A stretch of DNA of 64,000 nt from Antedon mediterranea (Eukaryota > Echinodermata > Crinoidea > Comatulida > Antedonidae), in contig NC_092674.1 of NCBI RefSeq assembly GCF_964355755.1, positions 21,290,001-21,354,000 on the forward strand, written 5' to 3'. Both the position numbers and the translations under genes were made by a program. Shown in pieces: positions 25,592-39,500 of the stretch. The notes under the pieces were generated by a model. The model saw only the letters and a list, made by a program, of their open reading frames with translations. It was not told where the DNA came from and did not search any database. How positions within the stretch are numbered: position 1 is the first letter of the stretch; every line of letters begins with the position of its first letter.

Positions 25592-25934
25592 TGTATTTTT
25601 TTTTGTATTTTGTATTAATATTTGTCCTCAGTGAGGAAATTAGGATTAGGCCCTCCACGGACCCACGGCAGCCAGCAGTGCAGCGCCTACCAGATTAGGC
25701 AATGAGAGTAAAGTATCTTGTCTAAGGATGCAATTAGTATGGTACAGATAACCTCGAACCCATGCCTATCACATGCTAGTCCGATATTACCATTACACCA
25801 TCACTCTCCAGTATATACAGCACCCGCCACAATTTCTAGACGGTCTCCCATCCAGAACGCAACCGGGCCCAACGTTGCTTAACTTCGGTGATCTGACGAG
25901 AAGCGGTGTTTCAACGCAACGCAGTTGGAACAGC
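25592..25934 (-). mobile_element. SINE with 5S rRNA-like head and tRNA-like segment
   Basis: Read on the minus strand, 25922-25812 resembles 5S rRNA, including its internal promoter region: GTTAAGCAACGTTGGGCCCG and GGATGGGAGACCG. This is followed by a second, tRNA-like promoter pair, TGGTGTAATGG (A box) and GGTTCGAGG (B box), then a central region with CCTTAGACAAGATACTTTA and an A-rich tail near 25,592. Chimeric 5S-tRNA heads are known from SINEs such as AmnSINE1. It sits exactly between the two copies of the 446-bp duplication. It is not a functional 5S gene: the 5' part is diverged. Confidence 0.75.
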
Positions 25935-26383
25935 TAATGAATACATTAATTACTCTACTATACATTCCTAATTTTATGCAATTAATTTCACACACTGAAA
26001 TAATTAATCATAATTTAGAAAATAAAGCAGTACATTAACTTTCAATAAAACAAGTTTTAAATTAATCTCTGTTAATTAATTTTTGTTATAGTTGATTCTT
26101 AAACAATCAATACTTGAAAAAGTTATAATAAAAAATTATTTTCTTTACCATAATAATATAATATAAAAAAACATACATACACTTTTTGCAGCAATATTAA
26201 TGATATCGTAAAGTTTTAAAGAATGTTTATGTTTTATTTTAAGCAATGTCTTCAGTTCAAGATTTGAACATGTGATCCTGCAATTTATAAACAAGTGTTT
26301 AAACCACCAAGCCACAAAACCATTACGGAAAATTCCCAATGAGAGTTCAAATTAAACGTATTAAGCTGTATAGGTGGGCTGTT
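25935..26383 (+). repeat. Direct duplication, copy 2 (449 bp)
   Basis: Second copy of 25146-25591 with a few substitutions and small indels, including the same tRNA-SINE-like head. Confidence 0.92.
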
Positions 26384-27512
26384 GGAACAACAAAGTTAAA
26401 GGCACAATCTCAATCAAAACAAAAAAAAAAGAATAAAAAATGGAATGAAGTTTATCATAGCAAATAGAAATTTAAAAAATAAATAAAATACAAACGAACA
26501 CTTCTTAAATATTACACTTGTTAGTTCATTAACTAAAATTGCTAATTACAATTAAAATAATTACATTTTTATCTCTTCATTATCTTAAAAAGCTAGCTAT
26601 GTGGAATTATTAGTAAGCTTTTGTTTCATGAGGGTAGATCTAAAGGGATGAACTACAGTTCAATAATGAACGTTGTATTTACTAGTAGATATATATGCAT
26701 GCACATATTTCCTGAAGCGAAAGTTCACTATTATTTGTATTATGGTAGGTACAGTAGATGATACTTTACTAGAATATTGTAGCATGTCAACTCAATTGTT
26801 ATGGCTAATATGCTTCAATTTAAAACATTTATTCAAAGGGTTTTTAATTCCTGCTGTACAAATACACTACCATACTCGCACGAATGAGCACCTGGGCGTT
26901 CATACCATTTTTTGGCATTTCATAGTATTCATTGTATCAGGGTATTTTTTAAACAAATGTTAATAATCAGGATTGTGTTTTGATATGAAAAACGCAGATA
27001 TGCGACTATATACATTATCTATTGATCTAAAGTTGACATACATTTTCCACTTGCAAATGTATTCTAATTTCGTGCGAGTACGGTAGGTGATTGACCGCTG
27101 GCTGTTTCAGATGCGACTTTGTACAATTTGAACTCAATAAACAACTTTCTGGCTTTGGCATAACTATCTGGATTATCCTAATCAGTGTGGTTACCAATGT
27201 AAACATGTTTAAACATAGTCTTTGGTAATTCCTGTATACAAATCCTTACAAACCATAGACAATCATTCATAGTACATTTAACATACATATTGGTTGCATA
27301 TTCTGTAGTATTTTCACACGTCAAATCCAAAACTGGCGCAGAATGTGGCCGAGACTCGTGCAGCTATTTAAGAATCCTCGTGATGTACTATATGCTGCTT
27401 TTGTTAATGTAGTGTTTTTTACACCCACGCTAATTCTTTTTTACTTTCTCTAGATGAATACATGATGTAATTAATCTATTAAAATTATTTTAGTATGTCA
27501 GTGAAAATGTGT
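26384..27512. other. 3' flank and probable 3' UTR of importin-5
   Basis: AT-rich DNA after the importin-5 stop. On the minus strand the first AATAAA I see is at 26833-26828, which would give a 3' UTR of about 680 bases. No other gene is seen. Confidence 0.45.
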
Positions 27513-30500
27513 TCATTCTGTGACCTGTAACGCTTCTGCTAAGGCCGTTTGCTGCTCTGTTGACAGCTGTGATAAACAATTATTCCAGACTACCTCGTTA
27601 CTCTATAAATAAAAGCAGAATACAATCTAGTATACAACAGATACTGTGCTGAATTATGAACACAATACCTATTTAAATTTCAATTACTTATATTTTTCAC
27701 GATAAATTTGAACTTGAATCGTAGGTCAATTGTAAAAAAAAATACTTTGATGGACCTAGTAGCGGGTTAATCTGAGTACTTGTATAAAATCAGAGAAAGA
27801 CAGATGAGAGACAGCCTGAATTAGCTAGTGTTATATCTACAATAATAATTATGGTTGAAATATCTCTATACAAATTTTCATTATTGACTATATTCACTGC
27901 CAGTTCATTGCTCTGGTAACACTCATCTACTTCAGGCTTTTAATAGTATTAAATAATTTTAATTTACCTGAATGTGTCTGACAATTTCAACACAGCGCTT
28001 GAAAGTTTCTTTATCTTCAGATAGTGCATCTTTGGAAAAAGTTTCGGACAGAATCAGCAAGATGCGTGGCAGGTTTGAATTGTTCTCTCCAAGGACAACA
28101 GGATGGTTACTAAAAATAAATATTTCAATAGTTCAAAATTAAAACGGAATTTTAAAAACATAGTTTTGTATCATTCACAACACATTAAATAAGGAAAAAC
28201 AGATAACATTGAACTTACGATTCCACAAGACTGCATAGGTATTGGTACACATGGACTGCTTCTTCTTTATCTTCCGTAAGTGGCAGCCATACTAACCAGT
28301 TTGGTAGGATTTCCATTGAGTTGATATTGCTATGATTTGCTTGCAAGATCTTTGCAACAGCGGCTATTGCGTTTTCAGTGGCACTAATGTTCTCTGGGGC
28401 TCGGGAGTTCTCGGCTGTGATCATTGTGGACAGTAGCGGAATGGCTTCTGTTGAGGTAAAAGGATACAAATAATTAATACTAGCTGAAACAGATTTAAAT
28501 TTGTCATCACAGGTTCTTTAGACCTTCGAAGCCAACATACCTAAACAAGCATCAGCATACTCGGGTCCACCACATTTACCCATAATGCCACATCCGTAAG
28601 CACAAGCTTGTCGCACTTCTGGACTTTTGTCTAGTAAGAGTTCTAACAGGTGCCTCAGGAAATATGACTGGTACTTTAAGGATTGCTAAAAAATAAGGCA
28701 ATTGAAAAAAAAAAAATTTAACACAAACTGGTAATAAATTGAGTAATGCATTATAATAATTATTGTTTAATTAGTAATACAGTATTGTGTGTATATGAAT
28801 TTGGTAGGTATTTCAAGTAAAACAATTAATGTCCAAGGTTTTTATATTTTATAGAGGGCATTTATTTTAAATGATGTTCCTTGGGTGGCATTTATCAAAA
28901 TAAATACAGTACTTTATTTAAAACTTTTTGAATTAAAAATTTCCCAAATAAGCAACAGGTGTACCACTTACCGATCCACAGAATTCAATAATGTCATCAA
29001 ATATACATATCGCCCATTGGCGGTCTGTCCATGGTCGGCCAGGTTCCAGTAGCTTGGCAACATTCGGTAAAACGACCTCAAAGAATGGCAGTGAATCTGT
29101 GCCATGTGTTCCAATAAAGGAATGAAGAATATCAGAGATCTTGCTCAAGACGTATACGTCATCATCATCCTGCAATAAAACAGTTTGACAAAAAAAAGTG
29201 TGATGTGTCCAAATACGGGAGTGATATGCTTAAATATGGTAGTGATATGACATCACCATGTCCATATGATGATGAGATGTATGCTCCTTTACCTCATCTT
29301 GTAGTCCTTCTTCTACTATATCATCATAATCTTCATCTTTTCTTTGCTCTAAAAAATAATTAAAATATTTATTGGTATGTACCCTCCTTTAATCAACAGA
29401 ATTTGAAATTTAAAAAAGTTAATAACACACCTAGAGTAGGTTCTAGAAAATTCATAAAAAGAAAAACATTTTGGCACAAATGGCGCATTGTGCTCTCTTC
29501 CAAGTTCCTGCCAATTCTGGGGAGAACACTGATGGCATGTCCTGTTGATACAATTTTGTACCAAACAACATAATTAAGGGGTTAACAGAATTACCTTGTC
29601 TTTCTTGTTGTCGTTTGAAATGATGCTCAAATAACTCATTGATTGCTTTCATTAGTTCTTCAATCTGCTGTTGATTCATACAGCCTTTGCCAAGAAATTC
29701 TATGCACTGAAAAATAAAGAAAAGCAAATCAGGACAACAAAAAAACAATAATGTTGGTTCAGGGATGTCACCACGGTGGTCGGCGATGGACGGGCCCGTC
29801 CACCACTCGGAATTTCCGACCACCATTTTCATGACACCGACCACCACTATATTTACACATGTAGATCGTAGCCTATTGTTCGTAACTTTTTGGGGGGAGG
29901 GGGAATCGCCGACCACCACTCATGACATGCTGGTGACATCCCTGTTGGTTCCAAGCCATGTATTTAAAATGTTCCATTTTACATATCTGGCTCGTGATAA
30001 CTTTAAAGAACCCTGTACAGTCAGATGACAAATTGCAAAACGTTTCCTACTTTCTAGGAGCTTTATCCGATATTAATCTATATTGTTTTGACAACATTTG
30101 TAACACGACTACAGTGCTGATTTTGCCATTTTCCCCTAACTATGTGCAGAGTAGGGCATTACCATTTTGGCCCGTAGAAGATGGGAGATTAAAGTTGTTA
30201 TACGAAATCTAGCATACTGCACTTTGAGATGGTTGTTACTGCATAAAGCGCATTACAAATACACATCTATTATTATATACATTACCTTTGCAAATGAATC
30301 CATATGCTGTTGAAGTATATCTACCTCTGGTTCAGTTTGAATAGCTTGCATTATGTTGGGGTAGATATACTGCCACATCTCATTTAAGTATTCCTCGCCT
30401 TTGATTTTAGCACACTCTAAAAGAACAGGTAGGGACTCTGCAGCTGTGTATCTAACTAGTGTGATAGTTAAGCAAAATTAAGTTTTCATTTTTACACATA

Positions 30501-33500
30501 CTCAACTTGGGCCGTGCTCCGCACCCAAAACAAAATTATCGGTTACATTTTTAAGCAATAAAGTGCGTATGATCAGTCATTACCAAAAACAACCAGATCG
30601 CAACAATTTGTCCCTTAGGTCAAATGTTAAAAATTATCGCAATTATCGGTTAATTTTTCTCAAGAGGCATTTTATCGGTTAGTTATCACACCGACGAGAT
30701 GCTTGTTCTTTTCTGTCCCTAGTTGTACTGCGCATGTGTGTTGCCTTGGAATTTAACTGACCAATCACAGTACACTAATAATTAAATAGCGCCCTCAACT
30801 AGGCAATGATAAAACTAATAAATCGTGAAAGCAAACCTGGTAACAACTTGTAACATTTTACGCAGATGTGAAATAGGTATAACTTGTATTTATAGGGCAT
30901 GCCTGGAATAAGGGAAGTCAATTTGGGCAATATGTTTCATATTTGTCAAAAATCGTGAAAATTACTCGGTCAATATTATCGTACTCGAGGACATATACAC
31001 ATTACGATCCCCGCAGTGTTAGTCATGTGATGCAGTTTCAACCAATCACGTATTTACATAGGCTATGTAATATAAAAGGATATCATCATGAAAATAAAAT
31101 TTGAGCAGAGGAACCATGATTTTCACAACTTGTTCTGTGTAATCTGCAAATGCTTCCTTTAATTCCTTTGCGTAACAGACCAACATCTGACAAGCTGTGC
31201 TTTTATCATCTAGACCAGATGTACGAATTCCAAAACTTTGCTAAAAATTCAAGTAAATACTTCATTATGCAATGAACAGGGTATCAATATTTGCTATTCT
31301 TCTTGTTACTCAATATCAATTCCTTTAAATTCGAGTTTAAAAAACATATTCGATCGTTGGTAAGGTTTTAAGATGACCAGTTTTCACCAAAGCCCTGACA
31401 ACCCTACGGCTCGCGCGGAGGTTTCCCTTTCTTGCAACGATCGTATGACTATCATAGCTACGGCACCATGGATAATCACTATATCCATTTAGTGGGCATG
31501 TGATTGAAAAACAACATAGTAAATAAACAGGATTAAAAAATGTTTTACCTGGTCTCCTAAATTTACAAACTGCCATCCTTCATCCTCTCTCAGATTTTGA
31601 GCGTCTTCCGCTAAAAAAATTATTTATATTTATTACTTCTAATACAATTTCCTTTTTGATAAGATATTTAGCTATTGTAACTACTGGCAGATATTGCTAC
31701 ATAGTGGCTTGCACATTCTGGCCCATCATCTCTTTTTCTTACTGTCTAATAATGCAACCTCAGGCTTGAGGGATGCTGTTTTTAACAGTGGACCCATCAG
31801 CAATGGCAGTTATTGCTACCTAAGTGGCTTGCACATTCTGTCCTATGTCTATATCACCCTTTACTTACTGTCTAATAATGCAACCTCAGGCTTGAGGGAT
31901 GCTGTTTTTAACAGTGGACCCATCACCACTGGCAGATATTGCTGGAATTCTTTGCCTAGTAGTTTGCACATTCTGGCCCAGGCTGAAATCATGTATGAAG
32001 TTTGAGGGTCATCATCCTCTAGTTCATTGGCATCTGTCTGTGTCTTTAGCAGCAGTTCCATAATGTCACTAGCATCTTGCAAAAACTATAGAAAACCAAT
32101 CAAAACAATGCCAGTTTCATCGATACATGTAGAGGCTGCACTTATCACCAATTTCGGGACTAGGATTTCAGTTTTTATTTTAGTCTGTATGATAATGTTT
32201 GGGTCTTAGTTTGTAATTAAAAGAATCGAAGTAGATGTTTTGTAAGCTAATCATTAACACTATGAATTGGTACACAGAATATATCATAAAGAAATAAAAA
32301 TAACTACATTATGTCTAAATATTCTTTCTTTCTTATTGTTGACAATTGTAAAAGTAATCTAAAGCCGGTTTCCATCTATTTTTTTGCTCGAATTGAAAGC
32401 ATTTGATTAATGTGAATGCATAGCAATATTTTTATTCATTTATGTATGTTTATTTAAATATGTGCTACCAAACAGAAGTCGGGAATTTTAAATTCGCAGA
32501 AACATATTGACTAATGGAAAACTGGCTTTATTATTATTACATTTCTTTACCCAGGGTGCATTATTTTTTTTCCTATCCAATTAAAGCAGAAATCATGAAT
32601 AGAGGGCGCTATATAACCATGCAGAGAGATTAAATAATTTGTGTAAACAGCGTTTGCCAACCGAAATGTTTGGTCTAGTGGTAAATGCGAGGTCTTTCAA
32701 AAACAAGTTGAGAGATTATTTAGAGGGTTAGGTTTAGTATATTTAGGAAGTAGATCAGCTATCTTGCAATTCTTTATAATAGAAAATAATTAAGGTAATG
32801 AATTATTGATTGTTACAAACTCAGCAGAGACTTAGTTATTAATAAATACATCAAACAATTTTGATTTGAAGACCCTTGCAGAAGTGTCGGTTCTAAAATT
32901 AATGGGCAAATTGTTCCATATATTTGTTCCACTAACACAAAAACTTATGAGATAACTCTCCTTTTTTGTAAAAGGGACTTTAAGTTTCATAACAGTGTAC
33001 TCTCTTGTTTCACAAATTTTTGAAAGTGGCGTGAATAAGTTTGTCATGCCTATGGGTGCTTTAACTAAATCTCAATTCATGTAGACTTTTCATACACATG
33101 TAGGCGCTTACTTTTTGTTGCCCAACAGCTAAGCCAATTAGACTGATACACTCAATTGTCTTTCCTCGTAGTAATCTCAATTCTTTACTTGTGGCATGTT
33201 GTACTATGTTCTTTAGCCCAGGCATAAAGTTGTCATAGTATCGGATGAATTTGTCCTCAGCTGAATCGGCAACGGCTGCTAGTGTTGTGACCATTTGTTC
33301 CAGGACAAGTTTTGATCCTTTTTGTACTAGCTGCAACCGAAATAGAAAGCAATTTTATAACAATTTTGGAAAGCGCTTTTGCTGGTGCGATACTTGCCAT
33401 GATCGATACCAGTACGGGACCAACAGTCGTATGGGACAAAAAGCCATGCAATATGCAATACACAGGATTCAGTAAATCCAGGTTGATCTTAAATTGTCCT

Positions 33501-36500
33501 ACAACCACCAAACACAAATCATATAGCTAAAGTTGTAGTATTTATTTACCTTGCAGATAGAAAATAATAAATATACTAACAACATACTATTATGTATTAA
33601 GTTATGTGCACATAAAATCCAAAGAGCATATAATAATTGGGTTATATAATAGGTCTTACTCTACACATAAACGAGTCCATGATCCAATCAGAACATTAGA
33701 ATGGTTCTGGTTTTATTCAATTCAAAACAATGCTAATATGGACCATAAAACTAAAAATAGGATACACAAAACTTACTTCTTGTATCTTAGAAACCAAAAT
33801 TGAATGAAGTTTTTGAAGAATGAGTTCCAAGTATGGCACTATGTACTCTTTAGGACAATCCTCACAGAAGTTTACCAATGCTGCTCCAGCGTGGGCCTGC
33901 ACTCTGGCATGGGCAAAATCATCCAATACTGCTACTAGGCCTGGAACAACCTGGTAAATACAAGTGAAACTGTTTGAGTTAAGCTTTCTCTACACTACCA
34001 TACTCTATGTGATAAAAAATGTAATGTGCCCATATATGGACACGATGACACATCGTATCACTACCATGTTTGGGCACATCACACTTAGTTTAACATTGCT
34101 TTCGCAGTGTTTTAAGAGATAGTGTTGCAGCGCCCATGTGGCGGCTCTATATTGCTCTGTGCATAACAACTTCGTATCTGTTTGCAGATGGTTTTTTTCA
34201 TCAAATAAGTTTTACTGGATGCTGGAATAGCAAATTGAGCACCATATATTCACAAATTTCTTATGTGGAAATAATCGTATCTTGGAGTAAATCGCAGTTG
34301 TTTTTCTTGTTGTTTCCTGAAGTTCAGCTAGGCCCTGCTTGTGCCTTTATTGTTTTAATTCAAACTCATCACTGCCCAAGAACAATGGTCTACTAGCATC
34401 AGTGGGAAGCTAGCCCTGTACTTTCAATCTGACTGTGCATATTGTTATGTAAATGACCTTGTACACCTCATGCTTGAAGATCTGCTGTTGTCATGCTAAT
34501 TAGCTATAGCTCTGAGTTTCTTCATGGTTTACAGGGCTGTGTAACCAACAACAATAACAGTTGTGAACTTCCTGAAGAATCTTGCTTAATTATACAATCT
34601 TTTAAGTTGAACTCCAGTAGCTGTAGTATCCACCTATTACCAAGGAGGCCAAAAAGAAAAACCAGGCGTGGTACAAGAGCTGGGCGTGACAAACACACTA
34701 AAAACAATCTATCATTTCCGGACTTATCATCAAACTCTCTCTTATCTAAAAACAATATTAAATTTTGCAGTATTAATACAAGATCCGTTCGGAACAAAAC
34801 AACAGAATTTGTGGATTTCGTTATCGAACATAATCTGGATGTTGTTGCCCTTTCGGAAACGTGGCTTAAACCAGAAGACACATCAGTTATAGGAAATATT
34901 ACACCCAACGGATACTCTCTCAAACATGCTCCCCGTGCTGGTACTAAAAGAGGTGGTGGAGTTGCACTTCTTTACAAGGAAAGCATAGCGGTTAAATGTT
35001 ATGACACGGGATTATTACCAAAATCATTTGAACTGCTAAATGTGGAAATAGTCAGCAATGCATCCTCAGTTTTCCTCGTAGCAGTATATCGTCCTCAAAG
35101 CAAATCAACGGGTTGCAGTCTAAATGTTTTCACTGAAGAATTCTCAACTTTGGTTGATCACTATGTATTGAAGCCGGCTCCCATACTATTCGTTGGAGAC
35201 TTTAACATCCATGTGGATATGCCAAATGATGCAGATGCAATTCATTTTCGGAATCTACTTGTAGCAAGCAGTCTTCAACAGCATGTGTCTACACCTACAC
35301 ACCGACATGGTCATACATTAGACTTGCTGATCACTCGTTCATCTGATCCTCCCGTTTTCTCAAACCTTAATGTCATTGATGGTATATCAGATCACTATGC
35401 AATCACATGTAATCTCCTTATCAAGAAGCCACCCGTAATCACTAAATCCATCGAAACTCGTCATTGGAATGCTATAAATTTTGAGACATTATGTAAAGAT
35501 ATCACACAGTCTGATCTCGGAACTTCGCTCTCAAATCTTGATTTATCAAGTAAAGTACGACTATATGTCACCACTTTGAGTGAACTTCTTGACAAACACG
35601 CACCACCGAAAAAGAGAACAGTAAAGGTCCGACCAAACACTAGTTGGTATAACAGTGACATCTATGCTGAGAAAAGAACAAAGCGTAAGTTTGAAAAGAA
35701 ATGGAGAATCTCTCATCTGGAAATAGATCGTCAAGCTTACATTGCACAGAAGAGGAATGTAAATTCCATGGTAAGAAAGGCAAAGGCCAACTACTACATT
35801 GGCTTGTGTGAAGAACATGCAGCAGATCAGAAAGGACTTTTTAAAATTGTTAACCAACTCCTTCATCATCGCCAGGTATCACCTCTCCCAGATAGTCTTT
35901 CTGACTTAGATCTTGCGAACAGGTTCTGTCAGTTTTTCACACACAAGATCAAGATCATCAGAGACGACTTCAAGATTGATGACATGTCATTTAATGAGCC
36001 TGTGACAGCTGTTCATCAGCATCTCACAACATTTACACCAGCATCTCAAGGTGAGATCCGCAACATTCTGATGAAATCACCAACAAAATCATGCAGGTTA
36101 GATCCAGTTCCTACTTCTATACTGAAGAAGTGTATAGACGCAGTCGTTCCAATAATAACGGAAATCATTAACCATTCTCTTAATACCGGCATAGTGCCAG
36201 ATGAACTGAAAATTGCTCACGTTCGTCCTTTAATAAAAAAGCAAAACTTGGATCATAACACGCTGAAAAATTACCGCCCGGTGTCGAATCTTTCTTTTCT
36301 TGGAAAGACTCTGGAGCGTGTAGTGACATCACGCATTACTCCATATCTTCAAAAGCATAATTTAAATGAGAATTACCAGTCGGCATATCGTGCATGTCAT
36401 AGCACGGAGAGTTCCCTTTTAAAGGTACAGAATGATTTGTTACAAGGAATGAATGATGGGAAAATAACGCTATTGGTGTTGTTGGATTTGTCAGCAGCGT

Positions 36501-39500
36501 TTGATACAGTTGATCACCAAAGACTGATAACCCGTCTGAGAAATCGCATTGGCATAAATGGTGTTGCTCTTAACTGGTTCCAGTCATATCTTACAGGAAG
36601 ACGTCAGCTAGTCTGTATCAATGATGCATTCTCAGATGAAGCTTGCCTGGAATATGGTGTACCACAGGGGTCAGTAATTGGGCCTGGCCAGTTTTCCATT
36701 TATACGCTTCCCCTTGGTGACATTATTCGCAAACACAGTCTACATTTCCATTTCTATGCAGATGATACACAGATTTATGTGTCAGTAAATCCAGTGCAAA
36801 GGGATGTTGCTGCAGCAATCAGTAAGATGGAAGCCTGTATAGAAGATGTTCGCAATTGGATGACAACAAATTACCTAAAGTTGAATGATGGAAAGACAGA
36901 GTTTATTATCGTCGGGTCTAAATGTAACATCTCCAAAATCAACATCACACATATCAGAATCGGAAACTCTAACATCGCTCCCTCATCGGTGGTCCGGAAT
37001 CTGGGAATCATGCTGGATAGTAATCTCACTATGGAAGCACAAATAACAACTGTATCCAAAGCAGCATGCATATCGATGAGGAACCTTGGTCGTATTCGCG
37101 GTAATCTTAACAAGAAAACAGCTGAATTGATTGTACACTCATTTGTCACTTCTAAAATTGACATTGGTAATGCCTTGTTGTTTGGCATACCAAAATCTCA
37201 AATACAACGTTTGCAGCGCTTGCAAAATATGGCAGCTAGAATTGTAACTTATACAAAATCAAACGCTCACAGAACTCCTGTCCTGATGGATTTGCATTGG
37301 TTGCCTGTTCAACAACGTATTAAGTACAAACTTGCGTTGTTTGTATTCAAGATCCTAAATGACAGTGCTCCTGCTTATTTATCTGACCTTGTGGATCGTT
37401 ACGAATCATCCCGCAGAGGCCTACGATCATTGTCACAAAACCTTCTTCAAGAGCGTAGAGCGAAAAATCAGTGGGGTCAGAGATCTTTTTACGTGTATGG
37501 AACAGCTTACCAGCAACAGTTAAATGCTCAACTAGTCTAAACAGTTTCAAGACCAACCTAAAGACGTCGCTATTCGCTGATGTTCTCGCACGTTGTTAAT
37601 GCACAAAGCGCCATGAGCGCCACATGGGTGGAGGATACCGGCGCTATATAAGTTTTCATTTATTATTATTATTATTGTTAGTCACAGGATTAGGTACCTA
37701 AATCATGGTAGAATAAGGTGGATAAGAAGCACAGAAATCTGTATTGATATTTTTTTTATAATAACAGCCATATATGTTTTGTAACTTTTAAAGATTACTT
37801 TATTTTTTCTATTAATTTGTAATATAACCGAGTAACATAATTTATATTGTTTTACGAAATACAGAAAATTATTAAAATATTTTTTAAAAAACATTCATTG
37901 CTTGCAAGGTCTGTTTTAATTCATTGCCAGCAAAACACAATAATATATTTATGTTTTATTTATTTTTACAATGTTTAAAACATATTTTTTGGGTAAATAA
38001 AAAGAAAGAAACTGAATATGCAATAACTATAGTATTCTAAACAGTTAATTTGTATTGACAAAAAAGTGTGATGTGCCCAAATAAGGTAGTAATAAGATGT
38101 CATCATGTCCATATATGGGCACATCACATTTTGTTGTCACATAAAGTTTGATAGAGTAGACAGAGCTTTAATAATAATAATAAGCTTTATTTAATCACGG
38201 ATACTTAACTCAACTAAAAGTTGTTTTTCAGTAAGACCGTGCTTTAGAGTATTTATACTTTATTCATAATCCTTAAAAATAACAACCCTTCAATTAACTA
38301 CCCAAAACGGTTGCAAATTCTGTACACAAAAGCCATTGTTACCTACCTTTTCATGGAATTTTCGTTCAAATGTAGGAGCAAAATCTGTAGCCATTTGTCC
38401 TAAAGCATTACATGCCGCATACCGAACTCGCGGATGCTGAACAAAAATAAGGAAATTTAAAAAATCAAGGCAGGAAAAATAGACTCTCAAAATATTTATT
38501 ATATCTATCAATGTTTCCATTGTATTAATGTAAGAAAAGAACATTATTATTTGGAATACCATTTCTTTGTATTTCTAGGTCATTGAAGTATTGACTTGGA
38601 AATTAAAAAAAATGATGGAAGTTTTTTTAATGAAATTTTACATAATTTATTTCAGGGTAAAGAACATTCAAGATTATAAGTGTTAAAGCATGTTGATTTT
38701 GTGATAGTGTGTATGGAATGTACTTAATATAGGCTTAATAATTAATTTCAATAAATAATAGAAAACTAAAAATGACCGTACCGGGTCAGCAAGATAGGGC
38801 AGAACAGAGTCAACAATATTATTAAGAACAGCCTCCATTTGTGTATGGCATCCTTCCCCAACTGCTGATATTGCCATTAATCCAGCATGACGATATTTCC
38901 AATCCTCTGAAAGGTGGAACAGAACAGAATATAATTCAAATTTTATTGAAATGCTTCACAAAAAAGACAGCATAAATAAAAATAATTCTATATTTAATAC
39001 AAAATATTTTTAACAATTATTATCAACACTATACTGTATCTTTATTTAGAAGAAAACCAAGTGAATGTACGAGAATGCACCTTATATATTTCGTTCAGGT
39101 ATTTTAATGTTTTCTTGATTTGTATTGTGTTGTGTACGTAACACTCTCAAAAGAACAACACATTTTCTATGTATATATATGATAAAATAAAATAAGCAAA
39201 ACGCTAAATAAAAAAACTATACAGTAAAACAACTAGAAAAATTAGCAGAGCTTTAGGGCAACACTAGCCGTTCATCAGTGAAAACGATATATATAATGAA
39301 CTCATTTTGAAACCCAATTGATAGCAAGTGGTAATCTATACTAACATCTTACAAGAATGTGGCCAGGACTGGGAAATGTCAAAATGTAATTGTGTGTAAA
39401 AAAAGTGAATATCATCTAACCATTTTGAAGCATTTGTGGCACTGTTGCTATTATGTGTGGTAGAATGAACTTGCCACCAATACCACAAGCAAACCTATCG

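Noticed and set aside
25812-25922. A 5S rRNA gene
   Set aside because: Only part of the molecule is matched, it is diverged, and it continues into tRNA-like and tail sequence. It is a SINE head.
31694-32005. A 103-residue plus-strand frame
   Set aside because: It is the antisense of importin-5 exon 14 and its decayed copies, and its internal repeat reflects that duplication.
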